Positions 47,072 to 57,876 are shown, counted from the first letter of the stretch. The stretch: DNA of 64,000 nt from Alteromonas sp. 5E99-2 (GCF_017368475.1 NZ_JAFNJE010000004.1:186001-250000); one strand, 5' to 3'. The notes: generated from the letters alone by a model not told the origin. Translations and numbers: made by a program.

Positions 47072-48016
47072 TTAGCTAACTTGCTTTACTCTTAATTCTT
47101 TTGGCACGGCAAATTCGATATTCTCTTCGGTACCAGAACACTCTTTTATGTTTGTTGCACCCCATTCTTGCAAGCGAGTAACCACATTTTGCACAAGTAC
47201 TTCTGGTGCAGATGCTCCAGCAGTAATACCAATTTTAATATCTTTCGCAAACCACTCTTGCTTCAAGCAATTAGCATCTGCAATTAAATGTGCTTTCGCC
47301 CCGACTTTGTCAGCAAGCTCTTTTAAACGATTAGAGTTAGAGCTATTTTGCGCACCAACCACCAAGACCACATCGCAATCAGTTGCAAGTTCTCTTACCG
47401 AATCTTGCCTATTTTGCGTGGCATAACAAATATCGTCTTTACGAGGACCTTGAATATTGGGGAATTTCATTCTTAACGCATCAATGACATCTGCGGTATC
47501 GTCAACAGATAAAGTGGTTTGACTACAGTAGTATAATTCATTGACATTTTTTACCGATAAATTCGACACATCGGCAGCAGATTCAACTAAATAAATACCG
47601 CCTTCGTCATTATCGTATTGCCCCATCGTACCTTCCACTTCTGGATGGCCGTCATGCCCAATTAAAATACACTCGACACCCCGTTTGCTCGCACGGGTTA
47701 CTTCCATATGCACTTTCGTTACTAATGGGCAGGTTGCGTCAAAAATTTTAAGTCCGCGATCTTCTGCTTCTTTCCTAACCGCTTGCGACACACCATGAGC
47801 GGAAAAAATAACAATGCAATCGTCAGGAACTTCAGATAACTCGTCAACGAAAATAGCACCGCGCTCTTTTAATCCGTCAACCACAAAGCGATTATGTACA
47901 ACTTCGTGTCGCACATAAATGGGCGGCGTGAAAATTTCCAATGCGCGTTCCACAATAGTGATTGCACGATCAACCCCAGCACAAAACCCTCTTGGATTAG
48001 CTAAATTCACTTGCAT
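47072..48016 (-). CDS. ispH: 4-hydroxy-3-methylbut-2-enyl diphosphate reductase
   Basis: IspH is the last enzyme of the MEP pathway, giving IPP and DMAPP. The three cysteine ligands of the 4Fe-4S cluster are visible in [25 protein letters not shown] and the [14 protein letters not shown] segment. Length 314 is normal. It ends the ribF-ileS-lspA-fkpB-ispH operon, 15 bases after fkpB. With dxs and ispA it places three isoprenoid-pathway steps in this window. Confidence 0.97.
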   Translation of the reverse strand: MQVNLANPRGFCAGVDRAITIVERALEIFTPPIYVRHEVVHNRFVVDGLKERGAIFVDELSEVPDDCIVIFSAHGVSQAVRKEAEDRGLKIFDATCPLVTKVHMEVTRASKRGVECILIGHDGHPEVEGTMGQYDNDEGGIYLVESAADVSNLSVKNVNELYYCSQTTLSVDDTADVIDALRMKFPNIQGPRKDDICYATQNRQDSVRELATDCDVVLVVGAQNSSNSNRLKELADKVGAKAHLIADANCLKQEWFAKDIKIGITAGASAPEVLVQNVVTRLQEWGATNIKECSGTEENIEFAVPKELRVKQVS

Positions 48017-48031
48017 GGTGACTGAGCCTCT

Positions 48032-48481
48032 TTAATCCTGATTAATAACATTAACAATTTCAACGTCGAAAATAACCGTTTGTCCTGCTAAAGGATGATT
48101 AAAATCGACGGTTACTGAGTCACCGGCAACACTTCTAATAATACCGGGTAATTCCGAACCATCAGGTTGAGCAAAGCCCATAATAGCACCTTCTGCTAAG
48201 TCGGAATCGGGGCCAAATTTACTGCGTTCTAAATAATAAATATTATCGGGGTTAGGTAGGCCGAATGCGTCTTCTGGTGGCAAAGTAAATGATTTTTTAT
48301 CACCGGTTTGCAAGCCCAATAGGCAGGCTTCAAAATTAGGTGTCAGGCTACCATCGCCCATCACCATCTTTGCGGGTTTATTGTTCATTCGGGTGCTATC
48401 TGCTGCAGAGCCATCTTCTAATTTCAGGTCAAAATGAAGGATCACTTCACTTTCTGACGCTATGATTTGGGTACTACTCAT
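48032..48481 (-). CDS. fkpB: FKBP-type peptidyl-prolyl isomerase FkpB (SlpA)
   Basis: FkpB is a cytosolic SlyD-like isomerase. Start [31 protein letters not shown] fits the family; ATG 48481 overlaps the lspA stop (ATGAGTAG), giving 149 residues. The insert-in-flap region and the closing VDFNHPLAGQTVIFDVEIVNV match E. coli FkpB. It sits in the conserved lspA-fkpB-ispH order. Confidence 0.95.
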   Translation of the reverse strand: MSSTQIIASESEVILHFDLKLEDGSAADSTRMNNKPAKMVMGDGSLTPNFEACLLGLQTGDKKSFTLPPEDAFGLPNPDNIYYLERSKFGPDSDLAEGAIMGFAQPDGSELPGIIRSVAGDSVTVDFNHPLAGQTVIFDVEIVNVINQD

Positions 48482-49004
48482 GTGTGCTCTTCTCGTTGTT
48501 CTCAGCGGTATCTTTTTTATCAACAAACATATCTAGAATAATTAACATTGCACCAACAAAAATGGCGCTATCGGCAATATTAAAAACAGGCCAATGATAA
48601 CTCCCAACGTATACATCTAAGAAATCCACCACATAACCATAAACAATACGGTCATAAACATTGCCTAACGCCCCACCCAACACAAAGGTAAAAGCAATAG
48701 GAAGAATACGTTGGTCTCTTTTTGTCTGTGATAGCCACCACACAATAACACCACTAATTCCTACCGCAATTAACGTAAAGAACCAGCGCTGCCAGCCATC
48801 GGCATCGTGCAAAAAACTAAATGCTGCGCCGTAGTTTCGAACATAAGTTAAATTAAAAAATGGCAACAATTGATAAGACTCAGAAAGTGCCATTTCTTTA
48901 AGAACAAGCAGTTTACTCCATTGATCTACGCCAATGACAACAAGGCTGATCCACAGAAACCTTAGACCCGAAGAGCCAATGCGAGACAACAGCCCATTAA
49001 GCAT
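48474..49004 (-). CDS. lspA: Lipoprotein signal peptidase
   Basis: LspA cleaves prolipoprotein signal peptides after lipid modification. It has four membrane helices. The two catalytic aspartates lie in [17 protein letters not shown] and [12 protein letters not shown], and [21 protein letters not shown] is conserved. I prefer ATG 49004, which overlaps the ileS stop by 8 bases and has GGAGAGG upstream; GTG 49025 would add seven residues. Length is 176. Confidence 0.95.
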   Translation of the reverse strand: MLNGLLSRIGSSGLRFLWISLVVIGVDQWSKLLVLKEMALSESYQLLPFFNLTYVRNYGAAFSFLHDADGWQRWFFTLIAVGISGVIVWWLSQTKRDQRILPIAFTFVLGGALGNVYDRIVYGYVVDFLDVYVGSYHWPVFNIADSAIFVGAMLIILDMFVDKKDTAENNEKSTHE

Positions 49005-51825
49005 AGTGTCGAACCTCTCCGTCACCGTCTACGTTAGTAATACAACGGCCACATAGCTCTTCATGAACACTTGAGGTACCCACATCAGCTCTATGATGCC
49101 AACAACGTACGCATTTTTTACCTTCAGATTTAGCAACTAAAACAGATAATCCATCGACGTCAGTGCTTTGTGCTGAACTTGCGCCCTCGTCATCAATACT
49201 AATAAGTTGTACCGACGAGGTAATCAAAACAAAACGTAACTCGTCTTCAATTTTGCTTAATGCATTAAACAAATCATCATTCACATACAAAGTCACGCTC
49301 GCTTCTAATGAGCTACCAAGTAACTTATCTTTACGGGCTTTTTCAAGTTCGGCATTCACTGCCGTTTTAACGCTCATTACCGACTCCCAAAGGGCATCGT
49401 CTAAAGAACGATTCAGCTCAACGTTATCAAGACCAGTAAACCATTCATCGGTGAAAACATAATCGCCTCGCTTGCCTGGCAATGCTTGCCAAATCTCTTG
49501 GGCTGTAAAACTAGTCACCGGTGCCATCCAACGTACTAGGCATTCTGCAATGTAATACAAGGCAGTCTGGCAAGAACGTCTAGCATGACCTTCTGCTTTC
49601 GCCGTGTACTGGCGGTCTTTAATGATATCTAAGTAAAAACTACCTAATTCAATGGAGCAAAAATGAGTCAAGCTCTGAGAGACACCTAGCATGTCATATT
49701 CACTGTATGCATCAATAATGGTTTTCTGCATTGCTTGGGCGCGGCCTAATACCCACTTATCTAGCTCTACCATGTCTTCAAACGGTACACAGTCAGTTTC
49801 TGGGTTAAACCCACTTAGGTTCGCCAATAAGAATCGAGCAGTGTTTCGAATTCTTCTATATCCATCAGCTGAACGCTTTAAGATATCGTTTGAAACTGTC
49901 ATTTCTCCGCGATAATCCGTTGACGCAACCCATAAGCGCAAGATATCCGCACCTAATTTGTTCGTCACTTCTTGGGGCGCAATAACGTTTCCTAACGACT
50001 TGGACATTTTTTTACCATTGGCATCAACGGTAAAGCCGTGAGTCAGCACAGCCTTGTAAGGTGCTTTTCCATGCATTGCAGTAGATGACATCAACGAAGA
50101 CATAAACCAGCCTCTGTGTTGATCTGAGCCTTCTAAATACAAATCAGCAGGGCCGCTTAGCTCTTCTCTGCAATCAGTAACAAATGAATGCGTAACTCCA
50201 CTATCAAACCAAACATCCAAAGTATCAGTGACTCTGTCGTACTGATCTGCACTGTCGCCTAACAAGCTTTCATCACTGGCATCCCACCACGCTTGAATGC
50301 CACTTTGTTCAACGGCCAAGGCAACATTCTCTAAGATAGTAGACGTTTCTGGGTGTAATTCACCGGTTTGCTTGTTAACAAACAGTGGCATTGGTACGCC
50401 CCATGTACGCTGCCGAGAGATACACCAATCAGGTCGGCCTTCGACCATTTTACGGATCCGCTCTTCACCCCAGCTCGGTACCCATTTTGTTTCTTTGATT
50501 TGTTCAAGAGACTCATCTCTCAGCCCTTTGTTATCCATGCTAACAAACCATTGTGGCGTAGCACGGAAAATAATGGGCGACTTGTGTCTCCAGCAATGAG
50601 GATAACTGTGCTCATAAGGTATGTTTAAAACTAGATTACCCGTTTGTTCCACAAGCTCGATAATAGGCCCATTCGCTTTAAACACGTGCATACCAGCAAA
50701 GTGAGGCGTATTTTCTAAATAAACGCCGTTATTCCCTACGGGGTTATAAACTTCGATATCATACTGTTTACCGACATTGAAATCTTCAACACCGTGGGCT
50801 GGCGCAGTATGAACACATCCGGTACCCGATTCGGTAGTAACGTGGTCACCTAGAATCAGTGGAACGTTAATATCTAAAAATGGATGCTGTATCTCTAGTT
50901 TTTCTAGCGCACTACCTTGTGTTGTTGCAATAACCGTAAAGCTTTCAGCACCGTAACGCTGCATACTTTGCTCAACAAGATCTTCTGCCAACACCATTAT
51001 ACGTTCTTTATCACTGGTCACTTTTACCAACGCATAATGCAACTCAGGGTGCAGACTAACCGCTCTGTTAGCCGGTAAGGTCCACGGTGTTGTCGTCCAA
51101 ATAACTACACCGTGGGGCAATTGAGCAAACACACTTTCGTCAACACCAAACGCCTTGGCAAACTCAGCAACATTTGCCAAAGGAAAGTTCACATCAATGG
51201 CTGCTGATGTTTTATTTTGATATTCAACTTCAGCCTCAGCTAATGCTGAACCGCAATCTGTACACCAATGAACAGGTTTAAACCCTTTCATCATGTGACC
51301 AGAATCTACAATTTTACCTAACGCGCGAATGATATTAGCTTCAGAGCTAAAATCCATGGTTTTGTATGGGTTATCCCAATCACCCAAAATACCCAAACGT
51401 TTAAAATCGGCTTTTTGCCCTTCTACTTGGGTATTGGCGTAATCACGACAACGCTGTCTAAATTCTCCCGCAGACACTTTACGTCCTGGTTTACCCACTT
51501 TTTTCTCTACAACAAGTTCAATGGGGAGTCCATGGCAATCCCAACCAGGAACATAAGGCGCATCAAAACCCGCAAGGGTTTTTGACTTAACGATAATATC
51601 TTTAAGAATTTTATTCAGTGCATGACCAATATGAATATTGCCGTTGGCATAAGGAGGGCCATCGTGCAAAGTAAAATTAGGTAAGCCTTTTTTCGCTTCT
51701 CTAATTTTTTCGTACAAACCGTCGGCATACCATTGCTTAAGCATATCTGGTTCGCGTTGCGCAAGATTTCCACGCATTGGGAATGCGGTTTCAGGCAAGT
51801 TCAAAGTAGGTTTGTAGTCAGTCAT
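48997..51825 (-). CDS. ileS: Isoleucyl-tRNA synthetase
   Basis: IleS is a class I synthetase with an editing domain. The HIGH motif is [13 protein letters not shown] and the KMSKS motif is [11 protein letters not shown]. The C-terminal zinc site ([20 protein letters not shown]) is typical of the bacterial form. Length is 942. It is fused into the ribF-ileS-lspA operon by one-base and 8-base overlaps. Confidence 0.97.
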   Translation of the reverse strand: MTDYKPTLNLPETAFPMRGNLAQREPDMLKQWYADGLYEKIREAKKGLPNFTLHDGPPYANGNIHIGHALNKILKDIIVKSKTLAGFDAPYVPGWDCHGLPIELVVEKKVGKPGRKVSAGEFRQRCRDYANTQVEGQKADFKRLGILGDWDNPYKTMDFSSEANIIRALGKIVDSGHMMKGFKPVHWCTDCGSALAEAEVEYQNKTSAAIDVNFPLANVAEFAKAFGVDESVFAQLPHGVVIWTTTPWTLPANRAVSLHPELHYALVKVTSDKERIMVLAEDLVEQSMQRYGAESFTVIATTQGSALEKLEIQHPFLDINVPLILGDHVTTESGTGCVHTAPAHGVEDFNVGKQYDIEVYNPVGNNGVYLENTPHFAGMHVFKANGPIIELVEQTGNLVLNIPYEHSYPHCWRHKSPIIFRATPQWFVSMDNKGLRDESLEQIKETKWVPSWGEERIRKMVEGRPDWCISRQRTWGVPMPLFVNKQTGELHPETSTILENVALAVEQSGIQAWWDASDESLLGDSADQYDRVTDTLDVWFDSGVTHSFVTDCREELSGPADLYLEGSDQHRGWFMSSLMSSTAMHGKAPYKAVLTHGFTVDANGKKMSKSLGNVIAPQEVTNKLGADILRLWVASTDYRGEMTVSNDILKRSADGYRRIRNTARFLLANLSGFNPETDCVPFEDMVELDKWVLGRAQAMQKTIIDAYSEYDMLGVSQSLTHFCSIELGSFYLDIIKDRQYTAKAEGHARRSCQTALYYIAECLVRWMAPVTSFTAQEIWQALPGKRGDYVFTDEWFTGLDNVELNRSLDDALWESVMSVKTAVNAELEKARKDKLLGSSLEASVTLYVNDDLFNALSKIEDELRFVLITSSVQLISIDDEGASSAQSTDVDGLSVLVAKSEGKKCVRCWHHRADVGTSSVHEELCGRCITNVDGDGEVRHYA

Positions 51826-52781
51826 TAATTCTCAGATTCCGTAATTACATCGTCAAATAATGCTGTTAAAAGCGTTAAGGCTTTTTCAGCATCAAGGGAA
51901 ATTTGTTTTTTTAATTCATCAAATGAATTGAATTTTATCTCATCGCGAATTTTCGATATGGGGGTAACGTCAATACGTTTCCCATATAAATCGCCACTAT
52001 ACTTAAATATATGTACTTCGAGCTGCACTCGAGTACCGTCAATTGTGGGCCTACTGCCTATATTGGCAACGCCAAAATAACGTATCGTACCCAAGGTCAC
52101 CGTTACAGCAAACACCCCTTGTAACGGAGAACGACAACGGTTTAATAATACATTTGCCGTAGGAAAACCAATAGTACGGCCTTTTTTATTGCCGTGAATC
52201 ACTTTTCCAGAAATAGAAAAAGGACGCCCTAGCATTTCATGGGCAATCTCAAACTCATTTTGCTCAATTGATTCGCGAATAGCCGTGGAACTGATTCGAG
52301 AATCATGTAAGCGAAAACTTGCGGTATTCACTACGTCAAACTGCTCTCGCTTACCCGCGTCTAGCAGCATAGCAAAATCACCTGCACGTTTTCTGCCAAA
52401 GCGGAAGTCGTCACCTACCACTAGGTATTGAATACCTAATTTTTCAACAAGCAAGTCACGTATGAATGCTTCCGGAGATAACGCAGCAAACCGTTTATCA
52501 AAACGAATACAAATTAATCTATCAATGCCTTGCTCGGCAAGTAAAGTGGCTTTATCTCGAAGCGTGGAAAGCCGTGCTGGTGCGTCAATTGGGGCAAAGA
52601 CTTCTTCTGGTTGAGGTTCAAACACCATAACTGCCGAGGGTAATTGCATTTCATTGGCCTTTTGTTTTAGCCGCTTTAATACTGCTTGATGCCCTAAATG
52701 CACGCCATCAAACTTACCGATTGTTAATACACAACCCGTATGTTTTGCAGACAAATTGTGCACACCTCGAACAAGTTCCAC
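51825..52781 (-). CDS. ribF: Bifunctional riboflavin kinase / FAD synthetase
   Basis: RibF makes FMN and FAD from riboflavin. The N-terminal nucleotidyltransferase has [16 protein letters not shown] and the [10 protein letters not shown] motif. The C-terminal flavokinase domain has GFPTANV and the GVFAVTV segment. Length 318 is normal. It is upstream of ileS with a one-base overlap and completes the flavin pathway encoded at 5.3-8.8 kb. Confidence 0.95.
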   Translation of the reverse strand: MELVRGVHNLSAKHTGCVLTIGKFDGVHLGHQAVLKRLKQKANEMQLPSAVMVFEPQPEEVFAPIDAPARLSTLRDKATLLAEQGIDRLICIRFDKRFAALSPEAFIRDLLVEKLGIQYLVVGDDFRFGRKRAGDFAMLLDAGKREQFDVVNTASFRLHDSRISSTAIRESIEQNEFEIAHEMLGRPFSISGKVIHGNKKGRTIGFPTANVLLNRCRSPLQGVFAVTVTLGTIRYFGVANIGSRPTIDGTRVQLEVHIFKYSGDLYGKRIDVTPISKIRDEIKFNSFDELKKQISLDAEKALTLLTALFDDVITESEN

Positions 52782-52851
52782 GATAACCTTACTGTATTCA
52801 CTTCTATTTTGTGCGTGGGATTATAAACAACCAAGACACATATACCAACGC

Positions 52852-54453
52852 TTAAAGCGCAGGTTTTAGCTGTCTTGGCCGAATTCCTACAAAGAAACTT
52901 GAAATAATGTAAATCAAACCGGCTCCTAGCACCCCTGAAGCTAACAAAATGACCTGCTCCAGTGAGTTCGCAGTAATGAAACCAGAGTTGTTCATTGCAA
53001 TACGCAATACCAACACCATCAATGCAGTTGAAATTAAACTACGCAGAATGAATTTCTTTGTCTGAAGACTAAGAACATACACCTTATCCCGTCGTAATGC
53101 GTAATAGAGCAACCCTGCGTTAAGAAGCCCAGATAAGCTAGTCGCCAGCGCCAACCCGATATACGCAAGAGGCACCACTAAAATTAGGTTAAACACCATA
53201 TTCGCCACCATACAAATAATACCAAACTTCACGGGAGACTTAGTATCTTGGCGACTGAAAAAACCAGGTGCGAGTACTTTCACTAACATAAACCCAACCA
53301 ACCCCATTGCGTACGCCGTTAAGCTAAATGACGCCATTATTGCGGTCTCGCTAGTAAATGCTCCTCTTTCAAAAATTACTTTTAAAATCGGCTCTGCAAG
53401 TACGCCTAAACCCGCGGCTGCAGGAAAGCCTACAAAACAAACCGCTCTGACTGCCCAATCTATATTTTGCTGAAAGGCTTTTGGGTTATTGCCAATATGG
53501 TTACGAGAAAGCGTGGGAAGAATAACCGTTGCAATAGCGATACCAAATAGTCCCAACGGAAACTCTAATAGCCGGTCTGAGTAGTACAACCAACTGATTG
53601 ACCCCGTGACTAAAAAGCTTGCGATAAGCGTATCTAAAAGTAAATTGATTTGGCTGACCGATACCCCAAATAACGCGGGTATCATTAAGCGTCTGACTTT
53701 TGTAACTTGAGGATGAGACCAGCCCCAACTGGGTTTAACCAATAACCCTTGCTTTAACAAAAACGGAATCTGAAACGCTAATTGGATAACGCCGCCAATA
53801 AATACGCCCCATGCTAATCCAAACGCCGGCTCCTCGAACCGCGGCGATAGAAACACAGCACAACTGATAATAGCAATATTCAATAAAACAGGGGTAAATG
53901 CAGCAACTGAAAATTTATTCACTGCATTCAAAATAGCACCTGACAACGCAGTTAAGGCGACAAAAAATAAATAGGGAAAGGTGATTTTTAGCATCACAGC
54001 AGCCAGTTCGAACTTTGCGCCCTCCGGTTCATTGTTTAAGTAATCAATAAACCACCCCGTACCAAATAATGCCGCAATGACAGGAGAACCAATGACGCCA
54101 ACGATAGCGGTAAAAAAAACGATAATGCCTAGGGTTCCGGTAACCTTTCCAATAAACTCGATTAAGGCTGCGTTGTCTTTTTTAGCTTGCTGTTCGGTAA
54201 GTACGGGAATAAAGGCTTGAGCAAATGCGCCTTCAGCGAAAAGCCGACGCAAAAAGTTAGGAATTTTATTAACCAAAAAGAAAACGTCTGCTGCCGCGCC
54301 ATCCCCCATTAAGCGAGCGACCACCACGTCTCGAACCAATCCAAGTATGCGAGACAAAAATGTCATTGCACTTACAATAATACCTGCGCGTAGTAAGCCT
54401 GTGCTCTTTTCCTTGTCGCTTTTTTCTACTGTGGAGTTGCTCTGAGTTGCCAT
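52852..54453 (-). CDS. murJ: Lipid II flippase MurJ
   Basis: MurJ (MviN) exports lipid II across the inner membrane for peptidoglycan synthesis. The 533-residue protein is a 14-helix MOP-family membrane protein. It has the N-terminal MTFLSRILGLVRDVVVARLMG and the FLRRLFAEGAFAQAFIPVL motif. It lies 70 bases before ribF and is divergent from rpsT, the normal arrangement. Confidence 0.95.
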   Translation of the reverse strand: MATQSNSTVEKSDKEKSTGLLRAGIIVSAMTFLSRILGLVRDVVVARLMGDGAAADVFFLVNKIPNFLRRLFAEGAFAQAFIPVLTEQQAKKDNAALIEFIGKVTGTLGIIVFFTAIVGVIGSPVIAALFGTGWFIDYLNNEPEGAKFELAAVMLKITFPYLFFVALTALSGAILNAVNKFSVAAFTPVLLNIAIISCAVFLSPRFEEPAFGLAWGVFIGGVIQLAFQIPFLLKQGLLVKPSWGWSHPQVTKVRRLMIPALFGVSVSQINLLLDTLIASFLVTGSISWLYYSDRLLEFPLGLFGIAIATVILPTLSRNHIGNNPKAFQQNIDWAVRAVCFVGFPAAAGLGVLAEPILKVIFERGAFTSETAIMASFSLTAYAMGLVGFMLVKVLAPGFFSRQDTKSPVKFGIICMVANMVFNLILVVPLAYIGLALATSLSGLLNAGLLYYALRRDKVYVLSLQTKKFILRSLISTALMVLVLRIAMNNSGFITANSLEQVILLASGVLGAGLIYIISSFFVGIRPRQLKPAL

Positions 54454-54546
54454 GTTATCTGTTGGTATACAAAAATGATCTAGGTCCGCATGGTGAGTGC
54501 TATTTTAACTCTATGCAAGTAAAACATCACAATCTATAATTCACTG

Positions 54547-54575
54547 TTGACAAAGGCGCACTTTCTAGGCAGAAT
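54547..54575 (+). promoter_or_regulatory. Candidate sigma-70 promoter of rpsT
   Basis: TTGACA (54547-54552) is a perfect -35. A 17-base spacer leads to CAGAAT (54570-54575), 4 of 6 matches to the -10. The following CGCG/CC-rich discriminator (about 54577-54584) is typical of stringently controlled ribosomal promoters. Transcription would begin near 54582, leaving a leader of about 40 bases. Confidence 0.6.
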
Positions 54576-54622
54576 TCGCGTCCTCGATTTTTGAGTTGAA
54601 ATTATTTTTTGGGAGTTACACC

Positions 54623-54883
54623 TTGGCTAATATCAAGTCCGCTAAGAAACGTGCGATCCAAGCCGAAAAACGTCGCCAGCATAATGCTAGTCGCCGCTCT
54701 ATGACTCGTACAAGTCTTAAGAAAGTGGTTGCTGCTATTGATCAAGGTGATAAAGAAGCTGCACAAGCTGCATTTGTAGCTGCAACGCCAATCCTAGACA
54801 GAATGGCAACTAAAGGCCTGATCCACAAAAACAAAGCTGCTCGTCATAAGAGCCGCCTTGCTGCGCAAATTAAAGCGCTTTAA
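54623..54883 (+). CDS. rpsT: 30S ribosomal protein S20
   Basis: S20 is a small basic protein of the 30S subunit. The 86 residues start (M)[26 protein letters not shown] and end [22 protein letters not shown]. The start codon is TTG at 54623, as in E. coli rpsT, with GGGAG 8 bases upstream. In E. coli the UUG start is part of translational autoregulation by S20. A strong hairpin terminator follows 17 bases after the stop. Confidence 0.97.
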   Translation: MANIKSAKKRAIQAEKRRQHNASRRSMTRTSLKKVVAAIDQGDKEAAQAAFVAATPILDRMATKGLIHKNKAARHKSRLAAQIKAL

Positions 54884-54900
54884 GCAATATATACAATTAA

Positions 54901-54930
54901 AAAAGCGAGCTTTATGCTCGCTTTTTTTTA
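54901..54930 (+). terminator. Rho-independent terminator of rpsT
   Basis: The stem AAAAGCGAGC (54901-54910) pairs with GCTCGCTTTT (54916-54925) around a 5-base loop and runs into a T-tract to 54929. It lies 17 bases after the rpsT stop. The symmetry of A and T tracts would allow it to work in both directions. Confidence 0.9.
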
Positions 54931-55068
54931 TCTAAAATTCGGCCTAAAGCTAGTAAAGCTATTCATCTTGCATCCACAGAAATTAACGTTAAATTAATAT
55001 CCTCGTATCCCCGAAAATATAGTATTGTCTCAATAAGCCATTATTCAGCAAAACGGTTAAACAAGACT

Positions 55069-55239
55069 ATGCTACGTATCATCATTCTCATTCCCTTACT
55101 TTTACTTGTTTTATGGTTTATATATTTAAAATTAAATAACTTCTCTCTTGAACAAGGCAAACAAGGATTTGTGTATATCTTAGTCATATCCAGTGTGATT
55201 GCGTTGTTTTATTCTGGAATGCTATTTCTTACTCATTAA
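55069..55239 (+). CDS. Small two-helix membrane protein, unassigned
   Basis: A 56-residue frame starts at ATG 55069 and ends TAA 55239. It reads MLRIIILIPLLLLVLWFIYLK, then NNFSLEQGKQGFV, then YILVISSVIALFYSGMLFLT. That gives two membrane helices (about 3-20 and 35-53) joined by a short polar loop. The coding-like composition, an AAGAC site before the ATG and a strong terminator right after the stop support a real gene. I do not recognise the family. It sits alone between rpsT and ppiD. Confidence 0.6.
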   Translation: MLRIIILIPLLLLVLWFIYLKLNNFSLEQGKQGFVYILVISSVIALFYSGMLFLTH

Positions 55240-55267
55240 AAAAGGCGAACACTAGGTTCGCCTTTTT
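55239..55267. terminator. Bidirectional terminator between the small membrane gene and ppiD
   Basis: AAAAAGGCGAAC (55239-55250) pairs with GTTCGCCTTTTT (55256-55267) around a 5-base loop. The T-tract on the plus strand ends the small gene at 55239. The A-tract side gives the same signal for ppiD, which stops at 55287 on the minus strand. Confidence 0.85.
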
Positions 55268-55286
55268 AAGTCATAAAGTAGAAAGC

Positions 55287-57188
55287 TTAGTTTTCAACTT
55301 CAGCCATCAACTTAATGGAAGCTTCTTCTTTTAATGCATCTATTAAAGCCGCCACTTCCACGTTTGTACTTTCAGCGGCTAAACGCTGTTTATACTGCTC
55401 AATGGTCTCTGCGCTCACTGAGTCCACGCTATTGACTGCAGTCAGTAAAACTACAGCAACGCTATCAATACCTAAATCAACCACTTCAATATTCTCTGGA
55501 GAGGCTGTACTCATAGAAAATAGAGTATTTCTTACGGTAGAAGGTAAATCGGATGTACTTCTTGTTAGTGCAACCCGAGTAGACCAATCAACACCGCGCT
55601 CTATCAGCAAGCTTGCAGCAGCAGAAACGTCGGTTTGATAAGTTTCAATAAAGCTCTCAGCCCAAGTACGAGAAGCATCTTGTGCTTTTTCCGTTTTTAA
55701 CGTGCTGACTATTTGATCTGAAACTTCATCCAACGATTTAGTACGCTGCGGCTCATGCTCGATAACACGCATAACCAACACGTGCTCATCAGTTATTTCT
55801 ATTACATCACTATTCACTTGTTCTTCAATTAACTCGTCAGAAAACGCGACTGCAGCAATATCACCACGGTCAAACGGGGAAGGCGCAAAGCTTCTAGTTA
55901 GCAACCCTGTAGTTTGTACTTTACCATTAATGCTTTCTGCCACTTCTTCTAGAGAGTCAGATACCTCAAATGCTAACTGAGACATTTCTGTTTGTAGTCG
56001 ATAAAACTCATCTAACGCTTTATCTTGCTTAATCGTTTCTTCGATTTCAGCACTCACCTCAGATAAAGGCTGTGTTTCTAACAATTTAATCGACGTCGCT
56101 TTAATTAAGTGGTAGCCGAAATCAGTCTCTACTGGCTCAGAAACATCTCCAACATTGGCTAAATTGAACACCGCAGATTCAAATGCTTCTCCCATCAAAC
56201 CTTCGGTAATCTCGCCTAAATCGCCACCGTTTTCTGCACTGAAGGTATCATCTGACTCTGCAGATGCGACCTCTTCAAACGCTTCACCATTGTTGATACG
56301 TTCTTTTAATACAGTTATCCGCTCAAGTGCTGCGTCTTTATCATCATTGAATTCAACTAAGATGTGAGATACGGCTCTTTTTTCTTCTGTCTGATAAGCA
56401 GACAAATGCTCGTCGTAATAAGTAGCAACTTCTTGCTCATTCACCAAAATGTCTTTCTTCAGTGTTTCAACGTCTAATTCAACATAAGCTAAACTGACTT
56501 TCTCTTCTGTATCAAAACGATTTAAGTTGGCATCGTAGTAAATTTGAATTTCTTCATCAGTCACTTCAATGTCGTTTGAAAATGCACTTGATTCAAGAGT
56601 CAATATCTTTGCGTCGCGAGTTTGCTGTTCTAATTGAGCAACTAATTTCGCTGCATTAGATAAAGCAAAACCACTGCCGCCTAACGCCCTTGATAATTGA
56701 TCACGTGTCATTTCTCGGCGAATGTACTCTCTAAATTCAGATGGTTGAAAACCTGACTGTCTTATCGCAACTAAATATCTGTCGTTACTGAATACGCCGC
56801 CAACTTGAAATTGCGGTATAGCCGTAATTGCTTCCTTAACTTGTTCGTCACTTACTCTTAAACCTAATGACTCTGCATGCTGCTTAAGGAGTAAATCACC
56901 AATAAGTTGCTGCAGTGCTTGGTCTTTAAATTGTGCTAAATAGGTAGGGTCAGAAAATAAGGCTGACACTCCTTCACCAAACTGCGCTTCCATTTGAGCA
57001 CGTTGATTTTGATATGCTCGTTCGACTTCGCTGGCTGCGATTTCTTCACCGTTAACTTTCGCTACTGCGTTCGTGGTTGGCGCTGACAAATAGCTTCCAA
57101 CACCAGCAAAAACAAAGCTCATTATAATTAAGCCAACAATAACCATTGCCCATGGACCTTGGGCACCTTCTCTGATCCGTTCTAACAT
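55287..57188 (-). CDS. ppiD: Periplasmic chaperone / isomerase-like PpiD
   Basis: PpiD is an inner-membrane-anchored parvulin-like chaperone at the SecYEG exit. It has an N-terminal anchor (PWAMVIVGLIIMSFVFAGVGSYL), a SurA-like N-domain (about 35-260), the parvulin domain (about 265-365, with AVSHILVEFN and DFGYHLIKATS), and a C-terminal region. Length 633 is normal. It follows hupB as in E. coli. A CCCCATATAT element at 57230-57239 (minus) resembles a heat-shock -10 but lacks a partner -35. Confidence 0.93.
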   Translation of the reverse strand: MLERIREGAQGPWAMVIVGLIIMSFVFAGVGSYLSAPTTNAVAKVNGEEIAASEVERAYQNQRAQMEAQFGEGVSALFSDPTYLAQFKDQALQQLIGDLLLKQHAESLGLRVSDEQVKEAITAIPQFQVGGVFSNDRYLVAIRQSGFQPSEFREYIRREMTRDQLSRALGGSGFALSNAAKLVAQLEQQTRDAKILTLESSAFSNDIEVTDEEIQIYYDANLNRFDTEEKVSLAYVELDVETLKKDILVNEQEVATYYDEHLSAYQTEEKRAVSHILVEFNDDKDAALERITVLKERINNGEAFEEVASAESDDTFSAENGGDLGEITEGLMGEAFESAVFNLANVGDVSEPVETDFGYHLIKATSIKLLETQPLSEVSAEIEETIKQDKALDEFYRLQTEMSQLAFEVSDSLEEVAESINGKVQTTGLLTRSFAPSPFDRGDIAAVAFSDELIEEQVNSDVIEITDEHVLVMRVIEHEPQRTKSLDEVSDQIVSTLKTEKAQDASRTWAESFIETYQTDVSAAASLLIERGVDWSTRVALTRSTSDLPSTVRNTLFSMSTASPENIEVVDLGIDSVAVVLLTAVNSVDSVSAETIEQYKQRLAAESTNVEVAALIDALKEEASIKLMAEVEN

Positions 57189-57295
57189 GATCGTTTATTT
57201 ACTCCGTATCTGAAATACTGCCCATTAAGATATATGGGGATATGCGATGGATTATATCGTACTCTTAGGGGTTAAAGCGAGGTAACAGAAATAAA

Positions 57296-57322
57296 AAAGG
57301 CGATGGATATGCCATCGCCTTT
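57296..57322 (-). terminator. Rho-independent terminator of hupB
   Basis: AAAGGCGATGG (57296-57306) pairs with CCATCGCCTTT (57312-57322) around a five-base loop; on the minus strand the T-rich tail lies below 57296. It begins 20 bases after the hupB stop (57342) and separates hupB from ppiD. Confidence 0.9.
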
Positions 57323-57341
57323 CTAATCGTTAACTGTAAAC

Positions 57342-57614
57342 TTAATTACACGAATCTTTTAGCGCTTTACCCGCTTTGAACGAAGGTACTTTTGCTGCAG
57401 AAATTTGGATAGTCTCGCCTGTCTGTGGGTTACGACCACTTCTAGCTGCTCTTTCTCTAACCGCAAATGTACCAAAACCGACCAATGCTACTTGATCCCC
57501 TTCTTTAAGCGCTTCAGTAACTGTATCGGTAAAAGCATCTAGTGCACGGCTTGCTGCTGCTTTAGAAATATCTGCATTTGCAGCAATACTGTCGATAAGT
57601 TGAGACTTGTTCAC
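57342..57614 (-). CDS. hupB: DNA-binding protein HU-beta
   Basis: HU is a nucleoid-associated protein. The 90-residue product starts [28 protein letters not shown] and has the DNA-binding arm [25 protein letters not shown]. Its order lon-hupB-ppiD is conserved. It has its own promoter with an 8-bp inverted repeat overlapping the -35 region. Confidence 0.97.
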   Translation of the reverse strand: MNKSQLIDSIAANADISKAAASRALDAFTDTVTEALKEGDQVALVGFGTFAVRERAARSGRNPQTGETIQISAAKVPSFKAGKALKDSCN

Positions 57615-57677
57615 TATTTTAATCCCCTTCGGTTGTTATTATTTGTCACGCCACCTATTAAGAATGACAACTCTGAC

Positions 57678-57706
57678 GTTATAACAAGCTTGATTAAGAA
57701 CATCAA
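57678..57706 (-). promoter_or_regulatory. Candidate hupB promoter with overlapping palindrome
   Basis: On the minus strand, TTGATG (57706-57701) and TATAAC (57683-57678) are separated by 17 bases. AGCTTGAT (57687-57694) and ATCAAGCT (57702-57709) form a perfect inverted repeat with a 7-base centre that covers the -35 and spacer. This could be an operator. Confidence 0.55.
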
Positions 57707-57876
57707 GCTATCTGTTACATTTTTTTAACTTAAAAGTAAAACCGCTTCTATCCCTTTGGTGACAAGGCCTTTAGCAATTCCATATAAAAGGTATCACAAC
57801 TTTCGCCTATTGAAAGCCCCGAAAGCCAAATAAATTCAAAATTTATTGATATGTATTGATTTTTTTATTCAAAAAA

